A stretch of DNA of 64,000 bases from contig NZ_JAJQRC010000011.1 of the NCBI RefSeq assembly GCF_046533115.1, forward strand, positions 1 to 64,000. Direction: 5' to 3'. The notes below the pieces were generated by a model, which was not told the DNA's origin, searched no databases, and was given only the letters and a program-made list of their open reading frames with translations. Every line of letters starts with the position of its first letter. Position 1 is the first letter of the stretch. This document shows positions 1 to 8,296 of the stretch, one piece after another. Made by a program: the position numbers and the translations under genes. Source of the stretch: JAIRMO01 sp046533115 (GTDB lineage Bacteria > Spirochaetota > Spirochaetia > Treponematales > Breznakiellaceae).

Positions 1-73
1 GAAGAGAATTCAGGTATAAATTCCGGAATATCGAAGCAAAAGTTCGTGATGTTCGTGTCGTTCGTGGTTAATC
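1..73. repeat. Dispersed MITE-like repeat, partial copy
   Basis: Positions 3-42 are identical over 40 bases, on the opposite strand, to 52322-52361. Positions 44-73 form an arm of the type GTTCGTG..TTCGTGGTTAA, the reverse complement of the arm at 52270-52299. The copy appears to run off the left edge of the window. It lies downstream of the rhamnose-type ABC operon and holds no convincing gene. Confidence 0.75.
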
Positions 74-104
74 CTATTCTTCCTGCGTAACTGCGTAACA
101 TGAG

Positions 105-1181
105 TTAGTAATTGTACTTGTCTACGCTGGTCTTGTCGAAAACCAGGGCATCGCCAAGAATCAGTTCTTTGTTGGTGATGCTCTTTGCGCCAAGCCTGCC
201 GGCGTTTATCGAAGCCGATGAACTGGTTATAACGCCGGTAGCCAGTTGGTACCCGGCCTGGATGGCGAGGTATCCAAGGTCCATACAATCCCAGAGAACG
301 CCGCTGTCGAGGGGGTTGGCGGAATTCTTGATATAGGATTTAAGAGCCGCCGGTGTGGCGAGGCCGGTAATGGATGTTTTGGAAACGTCCGGCTTTACCG
401 ACGCGGATTCGTACTGGGAACCCAGCGCGGGAGTAGCCATTGAGGTAAGACCGATGGCGCCCTGAATCTGGTCGGGACCGGGACCCATTCTTCCGACAAG
501 GATACCGCTCTGGGCCTGGGTGGTTGTCTCATCCGGTCCGGGATAATACACATCGGTATCCTCATTTTTAAGTTTGAGCCAGTTGTATTCGCCGGTGCTT
601 ATGGCCTTTTTCGCCTCGGCAAGCCATGCGTTCTGGTTGGCATCGGTCTTGGCCGATGATACAAAGGCGATATTCGCCGGATTCGAAGGACCGTAGCCCT
701 TCGCCTTAAGGCCGTCGGCAATACCCTTTATAAGGCCCCTGCCGATGGCTTCATAGGTTCCCTGATTCACAAAGAGGTCCCGGGCGTCCGCCTGGGCATC
801 GGCATCAAATGTAATAATCTTGATGCCCCTTTCCTGGGCCTTTTTCAGGGTCGGCGCGATGGCGGTGGGATCGTTGGGGGATAAAAGGATGACGCCTACC
901 TTTTGGGCGATCCAGCCTTCAAGAATGTCCACCTGCCGCTGGTTGGTGGCCTGATCCTGGGGAGGGCCGTCGTAGAGGAAGTCAACCTTCTTTCCCGACT
1001 TGTTGAGTTCATCAACCGCTTCCTGGGCGCCGATCTTTACGGCGTCAAAGTAATTTTCGCCCTTGAATTTTGGCATCATGGCGATCTTCACGGTTCCTGA
1101 CGAATCACTGCCACCTGCGGCAAAAGCCAGCGATGAGCAGACGACGAACAGCACCAATGCTACTGCTAGAAATTTTTTCAT
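105..1181 (-). CDS. rhaS: Rhamnose-type ABC transporter substrate-binding protein
   Basis: This is a periplasmic sugar-binding protein of the ribose/rhamnose family (Peripla_BP_4 fold) that delivers sugar to the permeases encoded upstream. Residues 1-21 form a signal peptide (MKKFL, hydrophobic core, ending AFA) and the mature end is glycine-rich (AGGSDSSG), as in many spirochaete binding proteins. The body has the expected pattern: KIAMMPKFKGENYF near the N-terminus, ILLSPNDPTAIAP and TFDADAQADARDLFVNQ. The ATG at 1181 is preferred over one four codons upstream because GGAGGATAGT sits directly before it. It is the last gene of a minus-strand operon with rhaM, so L-rhamnose is the likely ligand. 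The family is certain and the ligand is inferred from context. Confidence 0.88.
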   Translation of the reverse strand: MKKFLAVALVLFVVCSSLAFAAGGSDSSGTVKIAMMPKFKGENYFDAVKIGAQEAVDELNKSGKKVDFLYDGPPQDQATNQRQVDILEGWIAQKVGVILLSPNDPTAIAPTLKKAQERGIKIITFDADAQADARDLFVNQGTYEAIGRGLIKGIADGLKAKGYGPSNPANIAFVSSAKTDANQNAWLAEAKKAISTGEYNWLKLKNEDTDVYYPGPDETTTQAQSGILVGRMGPGPDQIQGAIGLTSMATPALGSQYESASVKPDVSKTSITGLATPAALKSYIKNSANPLDSGVLWDCMDLGYLAIQAGYQLATGVITSSSASINAGRLGAKSITNKELILGDALVFDKTSVDKYNY

Positions 1182-1214
1182 ACTATCCTCCATTCATAAA
1201 ATGTTTTTATACTC

Positions 1215-1231
1215 AGCGGCAATACGCCGCT
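1215..1231 (-). promoter_or_regulatory. Intercistronic hairpin before binding-protein gene
   Basis: A perfect 6-bp stem AGCGGC/GCCGCT with a five-base loop lies between the second permease gene and the binding-protein gene. There is no T-run right after it on the coding strand. It may therefore protect mRNA ends or tune the ratio of binding protein to permease rather than terminate. The function is inference. Confidence 0.4.
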
Positions 1232-1244
1232 AAACATACTTTGG

Positions 1245-2240
1245 TCAGGCGTTTCCCGCCGGAGAAACGCCTTTTACTTCTACTACGCGGCGCCGGATCA
1301 TCCTGGTATTCAGAACAGAGTAGCTCACCAGGCTGATGATCAAAATGCCGCCGTGTACGATGGTCTGGGCCGCAATGGGGATATTGAGTACCGTAAGCCC
1401 GCTGTTGAGTACCGCGATGATCAGGGTTCCCAGTATGGTGCCCTTCATGTCGCCGATACCTCCCATTATGCTGGTACCCCCCAATACGATAATGGTAACT
1501 ACCTTTAGGGCCAGGCTGGTACCTGCGTCGTATTTGATGCTGGTAAAACGCCCCAGCCAGATAAGGCCGGTAAGGGCGCATATAAAGCCGCTCAGGGTAT
1601 AGATGACGAGCTTTACCCTGCCCGTGTTTATGCCGCTGAAATTCGTCGCCTGCTCGTTGAGGCCTATGGCGTAGAGTTTGCGGCCCAGGGTGGTTTTGGC
1701 AAGTACGAACCAGAATACGAAAGCCAGCGCCGCATAGTAAAAAATTTGCAGCGGAATATAGGCGATCTCGGAAGTGCCGAACCATTGGCTTGCCGGATAG
1801 GAGTAAACGCTGTCGCCTCCGGAGATACTCCGGGCAAGTCCCATGTAGAGGTACATGGTCGCCAGGGTCGTAACCAGGGGCGATATTTTTATCTTCGCGA
1901 CGAGGAAGCCGTTAAAAAAGCCGCAGATCGTCCCGCTTAAAAGGGCAACGACAACGCCCAGGACATTTCCGCCATGGACGGCGGCGATTCCCCCAACCAT
2001 GGCGGAAAACACCAGTATGGAACCCACGGAAAGATCGATCCCGCCGGTGATGATGATCAGGGTAACCGCCAGGGCCATCATGCCGAGTTCCACAATATTG
2101 CGGAGCATGACCCCCACCAGGTAATCAAAGGAAAGGAACACGCTGTTAATGGCGGCTATGGTGATAAAAAGCACCAGCAGGATGATGACCAGGGCCCCGT
2201 TAAAGGTGAATCTGATTTTTCTGTTTTTCATCACGTTCAT
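1245..2240 (-). CDS. ABC sugar transporter permease, RbsC/RhaQ type
   Basis: This inner-membrane permease belongs to the BPD_transp_2 (RbsC/AraH/RhaP-RhaQ) family, about 331 residues with roughly eight to ten hydrophobic segments. The family signatures LIIITGGIDLSVGSILVFSA near residue 60 and VLGGTSIMGGIGDMKGTILG in the last third are both present. The ATG at 2240 overlaps the stop of the upstream permease gene (TGATG), indicating translational coupling. A TTG one codon further upstream is possible. With the other permease it should form the heterodimeric channel of the rhamnose-type importer. Which permease corresponds to RhaP or RhaQ cannot be decided here. Confidence 0.88.
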   Translation of the reverse strand: MNVMKNRKIRFTFNGALVIILLVLFITIAAINSVFLSFDYLVGVMLRNIVELGMMALAVTLIIITGGIDLSVGSILVFSAMVGGIAAVHGGNVLGVVVALLSGTICGFFNGFLVAKIKISPLVTTLATMYLYMGLARSISGGDSVYSYPASQWFGTSEIAYIPLQIFYYAALAFVFWFVLAKTTLGRKLYAIGLNEQATNFSGINTGRVKLVIYTLSGFICALTGLIWLGRFTSIKYDAGTSLALKVVTIIVLGGTSIMGGIGDMKGTILGTLIIAVLNSGLTVLNIPIAAQTIVHGGILIISLVSYSVLNTRMIRRRVVEVKGVSPAGNA

Positions 2241-3214
2241 CAAGCATCCCCTCCCCCGGCCGCGGGCGCAGCCCGTTTTCGCTTTTCCAGGTGCAGGGCG
2301 CTGACAATCACCGCGGCGATGATGATGGCCCCCATGATCGCGTCCGACCAGTCGGAACTGATCCCCAGGTAGTTTACCGCCGGGGCTATTACCGAAAGCA
2401 CCGCCGCGCCGAAGACCGTTCCCAGGATCTTACCGCTGCCCCCGGCCACGCTGGTGCCGCCCAGAACCACGCAGGCGATAAAGGTCATTTCCAGGCCGGT
2501 GCCCATGGTGGTGGTAACCCGCTGGCTTGCGGTGGCGATAATGGTGCCGGAAACGCCGAAAAGCGCCCCGGCGATGACGTAGGTGATTATGATAATCTGT
2601 TTTATCTTTATCCCCGACAGGCGCGCCGCTTCCCTATTATTACCGATGGCGTAGATCTTTTTGGAGAAGCGGGAATACTTCATAAAGACCAGGGCGATAA
2701 TCGTGATGATAAGCATGATAAGTACACTGCCCGGGACGATCCCGAAGATCTTCGCATCAAAGGCAAGCCAGGTAAAACTCGCCGGGAGATCGTAGAGGGA
2801 ACCTTCCACCACCAGGGGCAGAATACCCGAAAAAAGCTGGGCGGTTGCCAGGGTTGCGACAATGGCGGGGATACGGAACTGGGTGATAAACAGGGCGTTG
2901 ATAAGGCTGAGGAACATCCCCATGAGCATCGAGGCCGGGAGCAGAACCGGAAGACCCAGATCAAGCTTGCCCAGGGCCGCGAGGGTCAGGCACACCACCG
3001 AGATGATGTTTCCGGCCGATACGTCAATATTGGAAGTAATAATGATCAGATTCATGCCGATAGCCGCGATAAGCAGGTAGCTAAAGCGGTTGAGCATACT
3101 CATGGTATTGTTCAGGGAGAAAAAGTCCCGGGCAAAGACCCCCAGAATAAGCAGCATCCCCAGAAGAAAGAGTCCCAGGTACAGTTCCGTGCTAAGCGGT
3201 ACTTTGCGTTTCAT
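2240..3214 (-). CDS. ABC sugar transporter permease, RbsC/RhaP type
   Basis: A second BPD_transp_2 family permease of 324 residues, paralogous to the next gene. The motif LIIITSNIDVSAGNIISVVC replaces the usual GGIDLSVG with SNIDVSAG, and VVLGGTSVAGGSGKILGTV lies near residue 250. Multiple hydrophobic helices are spread along the length. Its start overlaps the ATPase gene stop by 4 bp and its stop overlaps the next permease start, so the three genes are tightly coupled. The C-terminus is basic (HLEKRKRAAPAAGGG). Role: membrane half of a rhamnose-type sugar importer. Confidence 0.88.
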   Translation of the reverse strand: MKRKVPLSTELYLGLFLLGMLLILGVFARDFFSLNNTMSMLNRFSYLLIAAIGMNLIIITSNIDVSAGNIISVVCLTLAALGKLDLGLPVLLPASMLMGMFLSLINALFITQFRIPAIVATLATAQLFSGILPLVVEGSLYDLPASFTWLAFDAKIFGIVPGSVLIMLIITIIALVFMKYSRFSKKIYAIGNNREAARLSGIKIKQIIIITYVIAGALFGVSGTIIATASQRVTTTMGTGLEMTFIACVVLGGTSVAGGSGKILGTVFGAAVLSVIAPAVNYLGISSDWSDAIMGAIIIAAVIVSALHLEKRKRAAPAAGGGDA

Positions 3215-4770
3215 ACCGTCACCTTTTGCGCCGCATTTGTCGCACCAGGCGCATTCCCTATGCCGGACGCCTGACCGGACGCCAGGGCAATGTGCAGAAT
3301 ATCTTCCTGGGAAAAATTGTCCCGGTCAAAGCAGCCGGCAATGGCGCCGTCCTTCATCACATAGATGCGGTCGCACATGCCGATAAGTTCCGGCAGCTCG
3401 CTGGAGATCATCAGGATGGTCAGCCCGGAGGCGGCCATATTGCTGATAATCCGGTGGATTTCGGCCTTGGCGTTCACGTCCACGCCCCGGGTCGGCTCGT
3501 CCAGGATCAGTATCTTGGGGTTCAGGGCAAGGGCCTTGCTCACCGAAACCTTCTGCTGGTTTCCCCCGGAAAGGTTCATCACCAGGAAGTCCGTGTTCGG
3601 CGCCTTTATGCCCATCTTTTCCCGCATTGCCTCCGCCACCGAATATTCCCTCTGGGTGTTGATAACCCCCAGGTGGGAATTCTTGTCCAACTGGGGCATG
3701 ACGATGTTGTCCTTGATATTCATGTTGACAATGACCCCGTATTTGCCCCGGTCTTCCGTGACATATACCAGTCCCTGTTCCATAGCCTCCCGGTAGCTCC
3801 TGAAGCGGGCCGGTTTGCCGTCAAGCAGAATTTCCCCGTGTTCCGGCGGGGTAAAGCCGCTCAGGGTCATGGCCAGCTCGGTACGGCCCGAACCGGCAAG
3901 GCCGGCAAAGCCCAGGATCTCGCCCCGGCGGACAAAGAAATCAACATCGTGGAGCAGTTCCCGGTCACCCAATCCCCGCACGGAGAGGAGTTCCCCGCCG
4001 ATTTCCACCTCGGTTTTGGGGTAGTAGTTGTCCATGCTGCGGCCCACCATGTCGGCCACCAGATGATCCTTGTTGGTGCCGGAAACTTCACGGGTGGATA
4101 TATACCGGCCGTCCCGGATAACCGTAACCCGGTCGCAGAGGGTAAAAATTTCCTCCAGCCGGTGGCTGATATAGACGATGCTGACCCCGTGTTTCTTGAG
4201 ATCCCGGATTATGGCGAACAGGGCGTCAACTTCCTGCTGGGTAAGGGAGGCGGTCGGCTCGTCCAGGATGAGGATGCGGGACTCAAAGGTCAGGGCCTTG
4301 GCGATTTCCACCATCTGCTTCTGGGCCATGCCGAGGTTTTTTATTTTTTCATCCACCGGAATGGAAATGTGCAGACGCTTGAAGATACTTTCCATTTTCA
4401 GGGCCATGGCCCGGTAGTCCAGCACCGTAAAGGGTCCCGCCTTTTTTATGATTTCCCGGTTCAGGAAAAGATTGTCCAGGACCGTCATTTCCTCAAAGAG
4501 GCTGGTTTCCTGGTAGATGATGGCAATACCCTTGGAGAAAGCGTCCAGGGGATTGGAAATCTTCACCTCCTTCCCAAAAAGGACGATCCGGCCCGAATCC
4601 GGGGCATGGACGCCGGTAACCACCTTCATCAGCGTGGACTTGCCGGCGCCGTTTTCGCCGCAGATCGCGTGGATTTCCCCGGATTTAAGCTCGAAATTCA
4701 TATCGTCCAGGGCAATAACGCCGGGGAAAGACTTGGTAATTGAAGAAAGCAGCAGCGCCGGTTTATCCAT
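3211..4770 (-). CDS. ABC sugar transporter ATP-binding protein, double ATPase
   Basis: A tandem ATPase of the RbsA/MglA/RhaT type, 519 residues, that powers the importer. The N-terminal domain has Walker A CGENGAGKSTLMK near residue 39, signature LGMAQKQMVEIAKAL near 150 and Walker B RILILDEPTASLT. The C-terminal domain has the usual degenerate P-loop AGLAGSGRTELAMTLSG, a clear LSGGNQQKVSVSKAL signature and ILILDEPTRGVDV. Length and layout are normal for the family. It lies 23 bp downstream of rhaM and overlaps the permease gene by 4 bp. The rhamnose assignment rests on rhaM. Confidence 0.92.
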   Translation of the reverse strand: MDKPALLLSSITKSFPGVIALDDMNFELKSGEIHAICGENGAGKSTLMKVVTGVHAPDSGRIVLFGKEVKISNPLDAFSKGIAIIYQETSLFEEMTVLDNLFLNREIIKKAGPFTVLDYRAMALKMESIFKRLHISIPVDEKIKNLGMAQKQMVEIAKALTFESRILILDEPTASLTQQEVDALFAIIRDLKKHGVSIVYISHRLEEIFTLCDRVTVIRDGRYISTREVSGTNKDHLVADMVGRSMDNYYPKTEVEIGGELLSVRGLGDRELLHDVDFFVRRGEILGFAGLAGSGRTELAMTLSGFTPPEHGEILLDGKPARFRSYREAMEQGLVYVTEDRGKYGVIVNMNIKDNIVMPQLDKNSHLGVINTQREYSVAEAMREKMGIKAPNTDFLVMNLSGGNQQKVSVSKALALNPKILILDEPTRGVDVNAKAEIHRIISNMAASGLTILMISSELPELIGMCDRIYVMKDGAIAGCFDRDNFSQEDILHIALASGQASGIGNAPGATNAAQKVTV

Positions 4771-4793
4771 AAGGAATCCTCTATCCTCTATAA

Positions 4794-5111
4794 TCAGGGA
4801 TGAAAAAACACCTGTTCCAACTGGTAATGGGTACCGGTTTTCGGATCCTTTTCCATTATCATCACGTCCTTCATGTACTCGTTCCAGCGATCCACCACCG
4901 GACTTTCCGCCTGCACCCTGGAGGCGAATTCAACCCCCCTTTCGGCCTCGTAATAACCGAAAAGCTCCTCTCCCACACACCATATCGTGTAGTTATGAAT
5001 CCCCGCCTGGTTTAACAATTCGGTCATTTCCGGCCAGATCTCGTCGTGACGGCGTATGTACTCCGCCTTGGCCCCGGGGAGCAGCCGGGCCTTCCAGGTA
5101 AATCGTTCCAC
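4794..5111 (-). CDS. rhaM: L-rhamnose mutarotase
   Basis: A 105-residue protein matching the RhaM (DUF718) family, which interconverts alpha and beta anomers of L-rhamnose. Family landmarks are KARLLPGAKAEYIRRHDEIW with the active-site His, HNYTIWCVGEELFGYYE, and a C-terminus ending QLEQVFFHP. The start is GTG at 5111, preceded by GGAG six bases upstream. It is the first gene of the minus-strand operon and identifies the transporter behind it as rhamnose-specific. It diverges from the AraC-type regulator, which probably controls both directions. Confidence 0.9.
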   Translation of the reverse strand: MERFTWKARLLPGAKAEYIRRHDEIWPEMTELLNQAGIHNYTIWCVGEELFGYYEAERGVEFASRVQAESPVVDRWNEYMKDVMIMEKDPKTGTHYQLEQVFFHP

Positions 5112-5168
5112 AATTTCTCCTTTTCAAGCAAACCCTATTCAGTTTCCCCCGCTTTTCCCGATCCGTAA

Positions 5169-6125
5169 ATGGATTTTTCTCTTGAAGGGATAGCAAAAAA
5201 GGGGATCATAGGCTATGATAAAACTGTTATGGGAAAAAAATCCGGTCATACCCGGCCAGAGGCTATTCTGCATTACCTGCCCTTTAGCGATGCAGATGAG
5301 AAATTGGGGATGGTATGTACTACCGTGGGTAATGTGGAGGTGCCGCCTTATGTCGAATACCCTCCCCAGAAAAACAAACACCCGGCGATATTCCGGAATG
5401 TCGCCGAGGGCCGCACCCTGCCGAATTTTCACATCATCTACATTACCAGGGGGAAGGGCATATTCGAGACCGAGGGGAAAAGCTATACGGTTTCGCCGGG
5501 GTCGGTCTTCTTCCTGCTGCCGGGGGTAAGGCACCGGTATCAGCCGGTCTTTGAGTCCGGCTGGCACGAATACTGGGTTGGTTTTCAGGGGAAGAATTTT
5601 TCCAAATTGATGGAAGAGGGACTGCTTTCGCGGGAACATGTTTTTTTCGAAGCCAGGCTGCACGACAGCATCATAGCGATTTTCAATATGATTATAGACG
5701 AGGTTAGCATCCAGGCGCCGCTTTTTCAACTTAAAGTTTGCGCGGGGATCCTTTCGCTGATCGCGGAAATTCTGACCCGGAACCGGCGGCAGGATCAGAC
5801 AAACAACTATCAGAAGATTGTCGAAAAAGCGAAATCCCTTATGGAGGCGCATGTTTCGGATGTCATTAATTTGCTGGGCATTTCCGAACAGATTGGGATT
5901 AGCACTTCCCGTTTTAACGAAATATTCAAGACCTATACCTCCATGACTCCGTATCAGTATTATATGCAGCTTAAAATAAAGAAGGCGGCGGATCTGCTGG
6001 AACAGAAAAGCGTGTCTATCAAAGAAGTGGCCTACCAGCTGGGCTTTGAGGATCAGTACTACTTTTCACGGTTTTTCAAGAAAAAGACCGGGGTTGCCCC
6101 TTCCGCCTGGCGGAAGTTGATCTAA
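5169..6125 (+). CDS. AraC family transcriptional regulator
   Basis: A sugar-responsive regulator of the AraC/XylS family, 318 residues from the first ATG. An N-terminal cupin-like sensor is visible (FHIIYITRGKGIFETEGKSY, then the SVFFLLPGVRHRY pattern). The C-terminal HTH_18 domain spans about residues 215-315, with LLGISEQIGISTSRFNEIFK and the second-helix signature VAYQLGFEDQYYFSRFFKK. Neither candidate start has a good Shine-Dalgarno site. The ATG at 5229 (MGKKSGH) is an equally good choice and would leave a 15-bp dyad (5205-5219) upstream. It lies divergent to the rhamnose operon, so rhamnose or a rhamnoside is the likely inducer. Direct repeats right after its stop may be one of its targets. 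Confidence 0.88.
   Translation: MDFSLEGIAKKGIIGYDKTVMGKKSGHTRPEAILHYLPFSDADEKLGMVCTTVGNVEVPPYVEYPPQKNKHPAIFRNVAEGRTLPNFHIIYITRGKGIFETEGKSYTVSPGSVFFLLPGVRHRYQPVFESGWHEYWVGFQGKNFSKLMEEGLLSREHVFFEARLHDSIIAIFNMIIDEVSIQAPLFQLKVCAGILSLIAEILTRNRRQDQTNNYQKIVEKAKSLMEAHVSDVINLLGISEQIGISTSRFNEIFKTYTSMTPYQYYMQLKIKKAADLLEQKSVSIKEVAYQLGFEDQYYFSRFFKKKTGVAPSAWRKLI
5205..5219. promoter_or_regulatory. 15-bp dyad, possible operator
   Basis: ATCATAG-G-CTATGAT is a perfect 7-bp inverted repeat about the centre at 5212, just before the alternative start codon at 5229 of the AraC-type gene. It would fit an operator in the divergent rhaM/araC-type control region. If translation starts at 5169 it lies inside the gene instead. 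Confidence 0.35.
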
Positions 6126-6184
6126 TAACGAAATTTTTATCAATAACGAAATTTCTTGACTTCCGGAATATGCGGTGATACCAT
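6124..6184 (+). promoter_or_regulatory. Direct-repeat operator plus promoter
   Basis: The 13-mer AATAACGAAATTT occurs twice, at 6124-6136 and 6142-6154, an 18-bp period. It is followed after one base by TTGACT (6156-6161), a 17-bp spacer and TACCAT (6179-6184). Activators of the AraC family typically bind paired direct repeats abutting the -35 box. The sites begin at the stop codon of the AraC-type gene and lead into the sugar epimerase gene at 6233. Binding by that regulator is inference. Confidence 0.6.
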
Positions 6185-6232
6185 GCTTATAAGGTTTTTA
6201 ACCCTACTATATTCTGTTTTGGAGGATGAGGT

Positions 6233-7081
6233 ATGAATGTTGGCGTATTTTTGGCTTTACAGCCCTATTGTACGGTTGAGGACAACCTCAAATTAGCAAA
6301 GGCGGCCGGTTTTGATGCGGCCGACATAACCGATACCCACGCCGGCGGCAGTATGTTTGGGAGCGCCGATCTGGCGGCTACGGTAAGTCTTGACGGAAAT
6401 CCCTTTGATACCAAGCGGCTTTTTGAAAAATATGGCATAAAAATTTCCACTATTTGCGCCCACGCAGCTTTGCTTGATCCTTCAAGCCCTGCCCGTTTTG
6501 CCACCGACGAAATAATGAAGGCGATAAAATTTGCCGCCGCCATAGGGATTCGTGATGTTATTACCACGGAATTTGATGCCCATACCGACTGGGCAAAAAA
6601 GCTTAGCTTCGAGCAGTCCATTTTTATCATTGCGGAAAAGCTGTATGAACCCTGCCGCATGGCATCCGACTATGGAGTAAAAATATGCCTGGAACCGCAT
6701 GGTCCCTATACGGATACGGTTGAAGGATTAAAGGGAATTATGGACGCATTGGGAAATATTGATTCCATAGGGGTTAATCTGGATACCGGAAATAGTTGGC
6801 TCGGTGGTTCAGATCCCGTTGAACTGGCAAAGGTATTTAAGGATAAAATTTATCACATACATTGGAAGGATCTTGGTGAAGAATTTGTTGCAAAACGCGG
6901 TAAAGAATTTGGCTGTGGTTTTTCGACCATCGAATTGGGGACGGGGCTTATAGATATAAAAGGGGTAATAGAAGTGCTTCGTGATAGTCCGCTGATCCAT
7001 AATTCAACCCTTGAAATAGCAGGTACCCCTGAACTGCTTCGTGCCAGTGCGGCCTATGTAAAAAAATATTGGGATGCATGA
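6233..7081 (+). CDS. Sugar phosphate isomerase/epimerase family protein (TIM barrel)
   Basis: A 282-residue AP_endonuc_2/xylose-isomerase-like TIM barrel of the IolE/hexulose epimerase superfamily. Metal-site style motifs occur at the ends of strands: ITTEFDAH near residue 108, KICLEPHGPY near 147, VNLDTGNSW near 181, YHIHWKDLGEE near 206 and NSTLEIAG near 264. These supply the Glu/Asp/His set used by the family. A strong ribosome site (GGAGGATGAG) precedes the ATG. It sits next to a rhamnose regulator and downstream of the direct-repeat promoter, so it may act on rhamnose or a related keto-sugar. Members act on many sugars and the substrate cannot be read from sequence. Confidence 0.8.
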   Translation: MNVGVFLALQPYCTVEDNLKLAKAAGFDAADITDTHAGGSMFGSADLAATVSLDGNPFDTKRLFEKYGIKISTICAHAALLDPSSPARFATDEIMKAIKFAAAIGIRDVITTEFDAHTDWAKKLSFEQSIFIIAEKLYEPCRMASDYGVKICLEPHGPYTDTVEGLKGIMDALGNIDSIGVNLDTGNSWLGGSDPVELAKVFKDKIYHIHWKDLGEEFVAKRGKEFGCGFSTIELGTGLIDIKGVIEVLRDSPLIHNSTLEIAGTPELLRASAAYVKKYWDA

Positions 7082-7126
7082 ACAACAAAATACGTCCAAT
7101 TACAACTGATTTAGAAAGGAAAAGGT

Positions 7127-8245
7127 ATGAAAAAACCCGCGAAAATAGCAATATCTGTGGCGGCCGCTGCGGCGCTTGTCCTGGGAGTCCTCTTGGTGGT
7201 GTTCCCCCTGGTTACGTCAAAAGCAGCGGAGGCGCGGCTGGGCGAGTTTTTTACCGAAGCGGGGATCCCCGAAGCTATGTGGAGCGTTGACCGGGCATAC
7301 TACGTCCCGCTTCTTGGGCATTTGGTCCTTGAAAAATTAGCCTTCGGGGAAAGCGACAACCCCTTCCTCGAAGCGAAAAAAGTCACCCTGGCGCTTGATA
7401 CCAGCAGGGAAAACTTTTTCGCGGGTTCCGTGGATGCCCGGGAGGTATCGTTTTTGGAGGACGATACCGGCCTTACCATCAAAAGCCTCTCGGTGAATGA
7501 TTTTTCCGTGGATACGGCCCAGTTCGGGTACGCACCGGTTGAAGCCGTTAAAAAACTGGGAAAAATTCGCTTGAACGATGCGGTGTTCAGACAAAAAGGC
7601 CAGACATACTTTTCCCTGGGGAGACTCAGCGCCGATACCGGTTACGCCGAAGGGAACATCCCGCTTTCCTCATCGGTATCGTTAAAGGATTTTGTACTGA
7701 ATGCCCGGCAGTTTACCCCGCGCCCCGCTGTACGCCCGGAGTACCGGCTTTCAAACCTCGAACTTAAAAATTCACTTTCCGGCGGCGTGTATACGGTTAA
7801 TCTGGTTATCGACGGGGCCCAGCTTTTTACGATAAAAGTCGAGCTTGGCCTCTCTTTGCCCCAGGAACTCCTTGCGTCCGGCGACATAACCAGTCTCGCC
7901 CTTATTGATTATGAGGAAGACCTAAAGATAAATTCGTTTGCGATTACCTATACTGATAGATCATTTCTGGATCATGTTTTTGAACTCGCAGGAATGCCCG
8001 GCGGCAGAGAGCTTGCTGCGGAACAGTTAAACGAATCGATCCTGATGCTCGCGATGCTGGGCGGAGTCAACGCGGAACAATTCGCGGGGGAAGTAATGAA
8101 ATTTATCGCGAAACCCGAAAAGTTTGAACTAAAAACAAATATCGTTTCCCCGGTGAGCTTTGAGGAAATAAGCGAAAATCCGTTCGCGCTGAACGTAAGC
8201 CTCTCCGTAAACGGAGGAAAGCCGTTCACCACCGGTGAACAGTAG
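7127..8245 (+). CDS. Conserved hypothetical exported protein, AsmA-like
   Basis: No firm family recognised. The 372-residue product has an N-terminal signal or anchor (MKKPAKIAISVAAAAALVLG then VLLVVFPLV) followed by alternating short beta-type segments: VTLALDTSRENFFAGSVDAR, VSFLEDDTGLTIKSLSVND and IRLNDAVFRQ. The repeating phrases about layers that raise or contribute terms resemble AsmA/DUF748-like lipid-transport or envelope proteins, but this is only an impression. It starts at an ATG after GAAAGGAAAAGGT and follows the isomerase gene by 45 bp, possibly in one transcript. A hairpin lies at its stop codon. Confidence 0.65.
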   Translation: MKKPAKIAISVAAAAALVLGVLLVVFPLVTSKAAEARLGEFFTEAGIPEAMWSVDRAYYVPLLGHLVLEKLAFGESDNPFLEAKKVTLALDTSRENFFAGSVDAREVSFLEDDTGLTIKSLSVNDFSVDTAQFGYAPVEAVKKLGKIRLNDAVFRQKGQTYFSLGRLSADTGYAEGNIPLSSSVSLKDFVLNARQFTPRPAVRPEYRLSNLELKNSLSGGVYTVNLVIDGAQLFTIKVELGLSLPQELLASGDITSLALIDYEEDLKINSFAITYTDRSFLDHVFELAGMPGGRELAAEQLNESILMLAMLGGVNAEQFAGEVMKFIAKPEKFELKTNIVSPVSFEEISENPFALNVSLSVNGGKPFTTGEQ

Positions 8246-8296
8246 CGGGAGGGGGGTCAGTCACCTGGACGCTATCGCTCAACCCTCCTCTCCCGC
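8245..8296. terminator. GC-rich inverted repeat between convergent genes
   Basis: GCGGGAGGGGGGT at 8245-8257 pairs with ACCCTCCTCTCCCGC at 8282-8296, apart from small bulges. It lies between the convergent AsmA-like and Uma2 genes and overlaps the end of the latter. There is no long T-run on either side, so a bidirectional terminator role is plausible rather than proven. Confidence 0.45.

Noticed and set aside
3226..4743. A 505-codon frame opposite the sugar ABC ATPase gene
   Set aside because: Antisense shadow of a GC-rich gene; composition odd, no domain, no ribosome site. Similar shadows at 37707-39056, 43531-44655 and 61354-62772 were rejected for the same reason.
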